From: Bryobacterales bacterium
GTDB lineage: Bacteria > Acidobacteriota > Terriglobia > Bryobacterales > Bryobacteraceae
Length of the DNA: 6,653 bases
Reading direction: 5' to 3'
Assembly (NCBI GenBank): GCA_003142355.1
Contig: PLMF01000062.1
Span: forward strand, 7,668-14,320
The notes below the pieces were generated by a model. That model did no database searches, was not told the origin of the DNA, and saw only the letters and a list, made by a program, of their open reading frames with translations. Both the position numbers and the translations under genes were made by a program. Shown piece after piece: positions 6,574-6,653 of the stretch; position 1 is the first letter of the stretch; each line of letters starts with the position of its first letter.

Positions 6574-6653
6574 ATGATCGCCGCGCCGGCTCGTGCCTCG
6601 GTTCGGTTTTACGCCGAACTGAACGACCACCTCGCGCCCCATCGGCAGTACCA
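6574..6653 (+). CDS. Partial gene: N-terminus resembling the ubiquitin-like part of a Mut7-C RNase-domain protein
   Basis: Starting at ATG 6574, 26 complete codons are open to the window edge and contain 'VRFYAELNDHLAPHRQY'. The string RFYAELND followed by a short polar stretch is characteristic, as I recall it, of bacterial proteins with an N-terminal ubiquitin/ThiS-like fold fused to a Mut7-C PIN-like RNase domain. The RNase domain would be beyond the window, so function is inferred from the N-terminus only. It begins 13 bases after the peptidase stop with no visible Shine-Dalgarno site, so it may share the peptidase transcript or be leaderless. A 9-bp hairpin with one G-T pair at 6598-6606/6614-6622 falls within its coding sequence. 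If the similarity is accidental, this is simply an uncharacterised short partial reading frame. Confidence 0.55.
   Translation, partial: MIAAPARASVRFYAELNDHLAPHRQY

Noticed and set aside
6598..6622. 9-bp hairpin with one G-T pair after the peptidase gene
   Set aside because: It falls within the start of the next coding sequence and has no following T run, so a terminator call is unsupported; probably chance.

Overview
The window is a dense, high-GC bacterial segment, with codon third positions strongly G/C. All confident genes lie on the plus strand. Nothing longer than about 50 bases is non-coding. The style of the proteins suggests Acidobacteriota, probably near the Bryobacterales/Solibacter group. 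The clues are an RND permease and adaptor of the acidobacterial type, a TolC-like protein with a long insertion after its first helix, and a secreted S9B peptidase beginning with a Gly/Arg-rich stretch before its first 'PDGK' blade. This is recognition from memory, not a database result.

Layout: (1) Positions 1-1167 hold the C-terminal half of an RND-superfamily efflux permease whose start lies upstream of the window. (2) 1164-2441 is a membrane-fusion (periplasmic adaptor) protein whose start overlaps the permease stop as ATGA. (3) 2455-4344 is a TolC/OEP-family outer-membrane channel, 13 bases further on. Together these make a complete tripartite pump in the order permease - adaptor - channel, almost certainly one transcript. 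(4) A 50-base gap contains a -10-like TACAAT placed just in front of an ATG. It is followed by 4395-6560, a secreted dipeptidyl peptidase IV-like serine peptidase (MEROPS S9B type) with an intact catalytic triad and Glu-Glu motif. (5) From 6574 to the window edge runs the first 26 codons of a gene that resembles the N-terminal ubiquitin-like part of a Mut7-C RNase-domain protein.

How they work together: the inner-membrane permease would take up substrate using the proton gradient, the adaptor would bridge the periplasm and the TolC-like duct would export through the outer membrane. The substrate cannot be read from the sequence. The peptidase is a separate exported enzyme for clipping dipeptides (probably Xaa-Pro/Xaa-Ala) from peptides, and it probably has its own promoter.

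I see no phage, IS, CRISPR, tRNA or rRNA feature and no clearly new system. The points most worth a second look are a tandem double hairpin, resembling a dispersed REP-like repeat, fused into the 5' end of the channel gene; a perfect 22-bp palindrome inside the peptidase gene; a near-leaderless start for the peptidase; and two oddities of the permease, an Ala/Gly-rich insertion and an Ala in place of the AcrB-type TM10 Lys.
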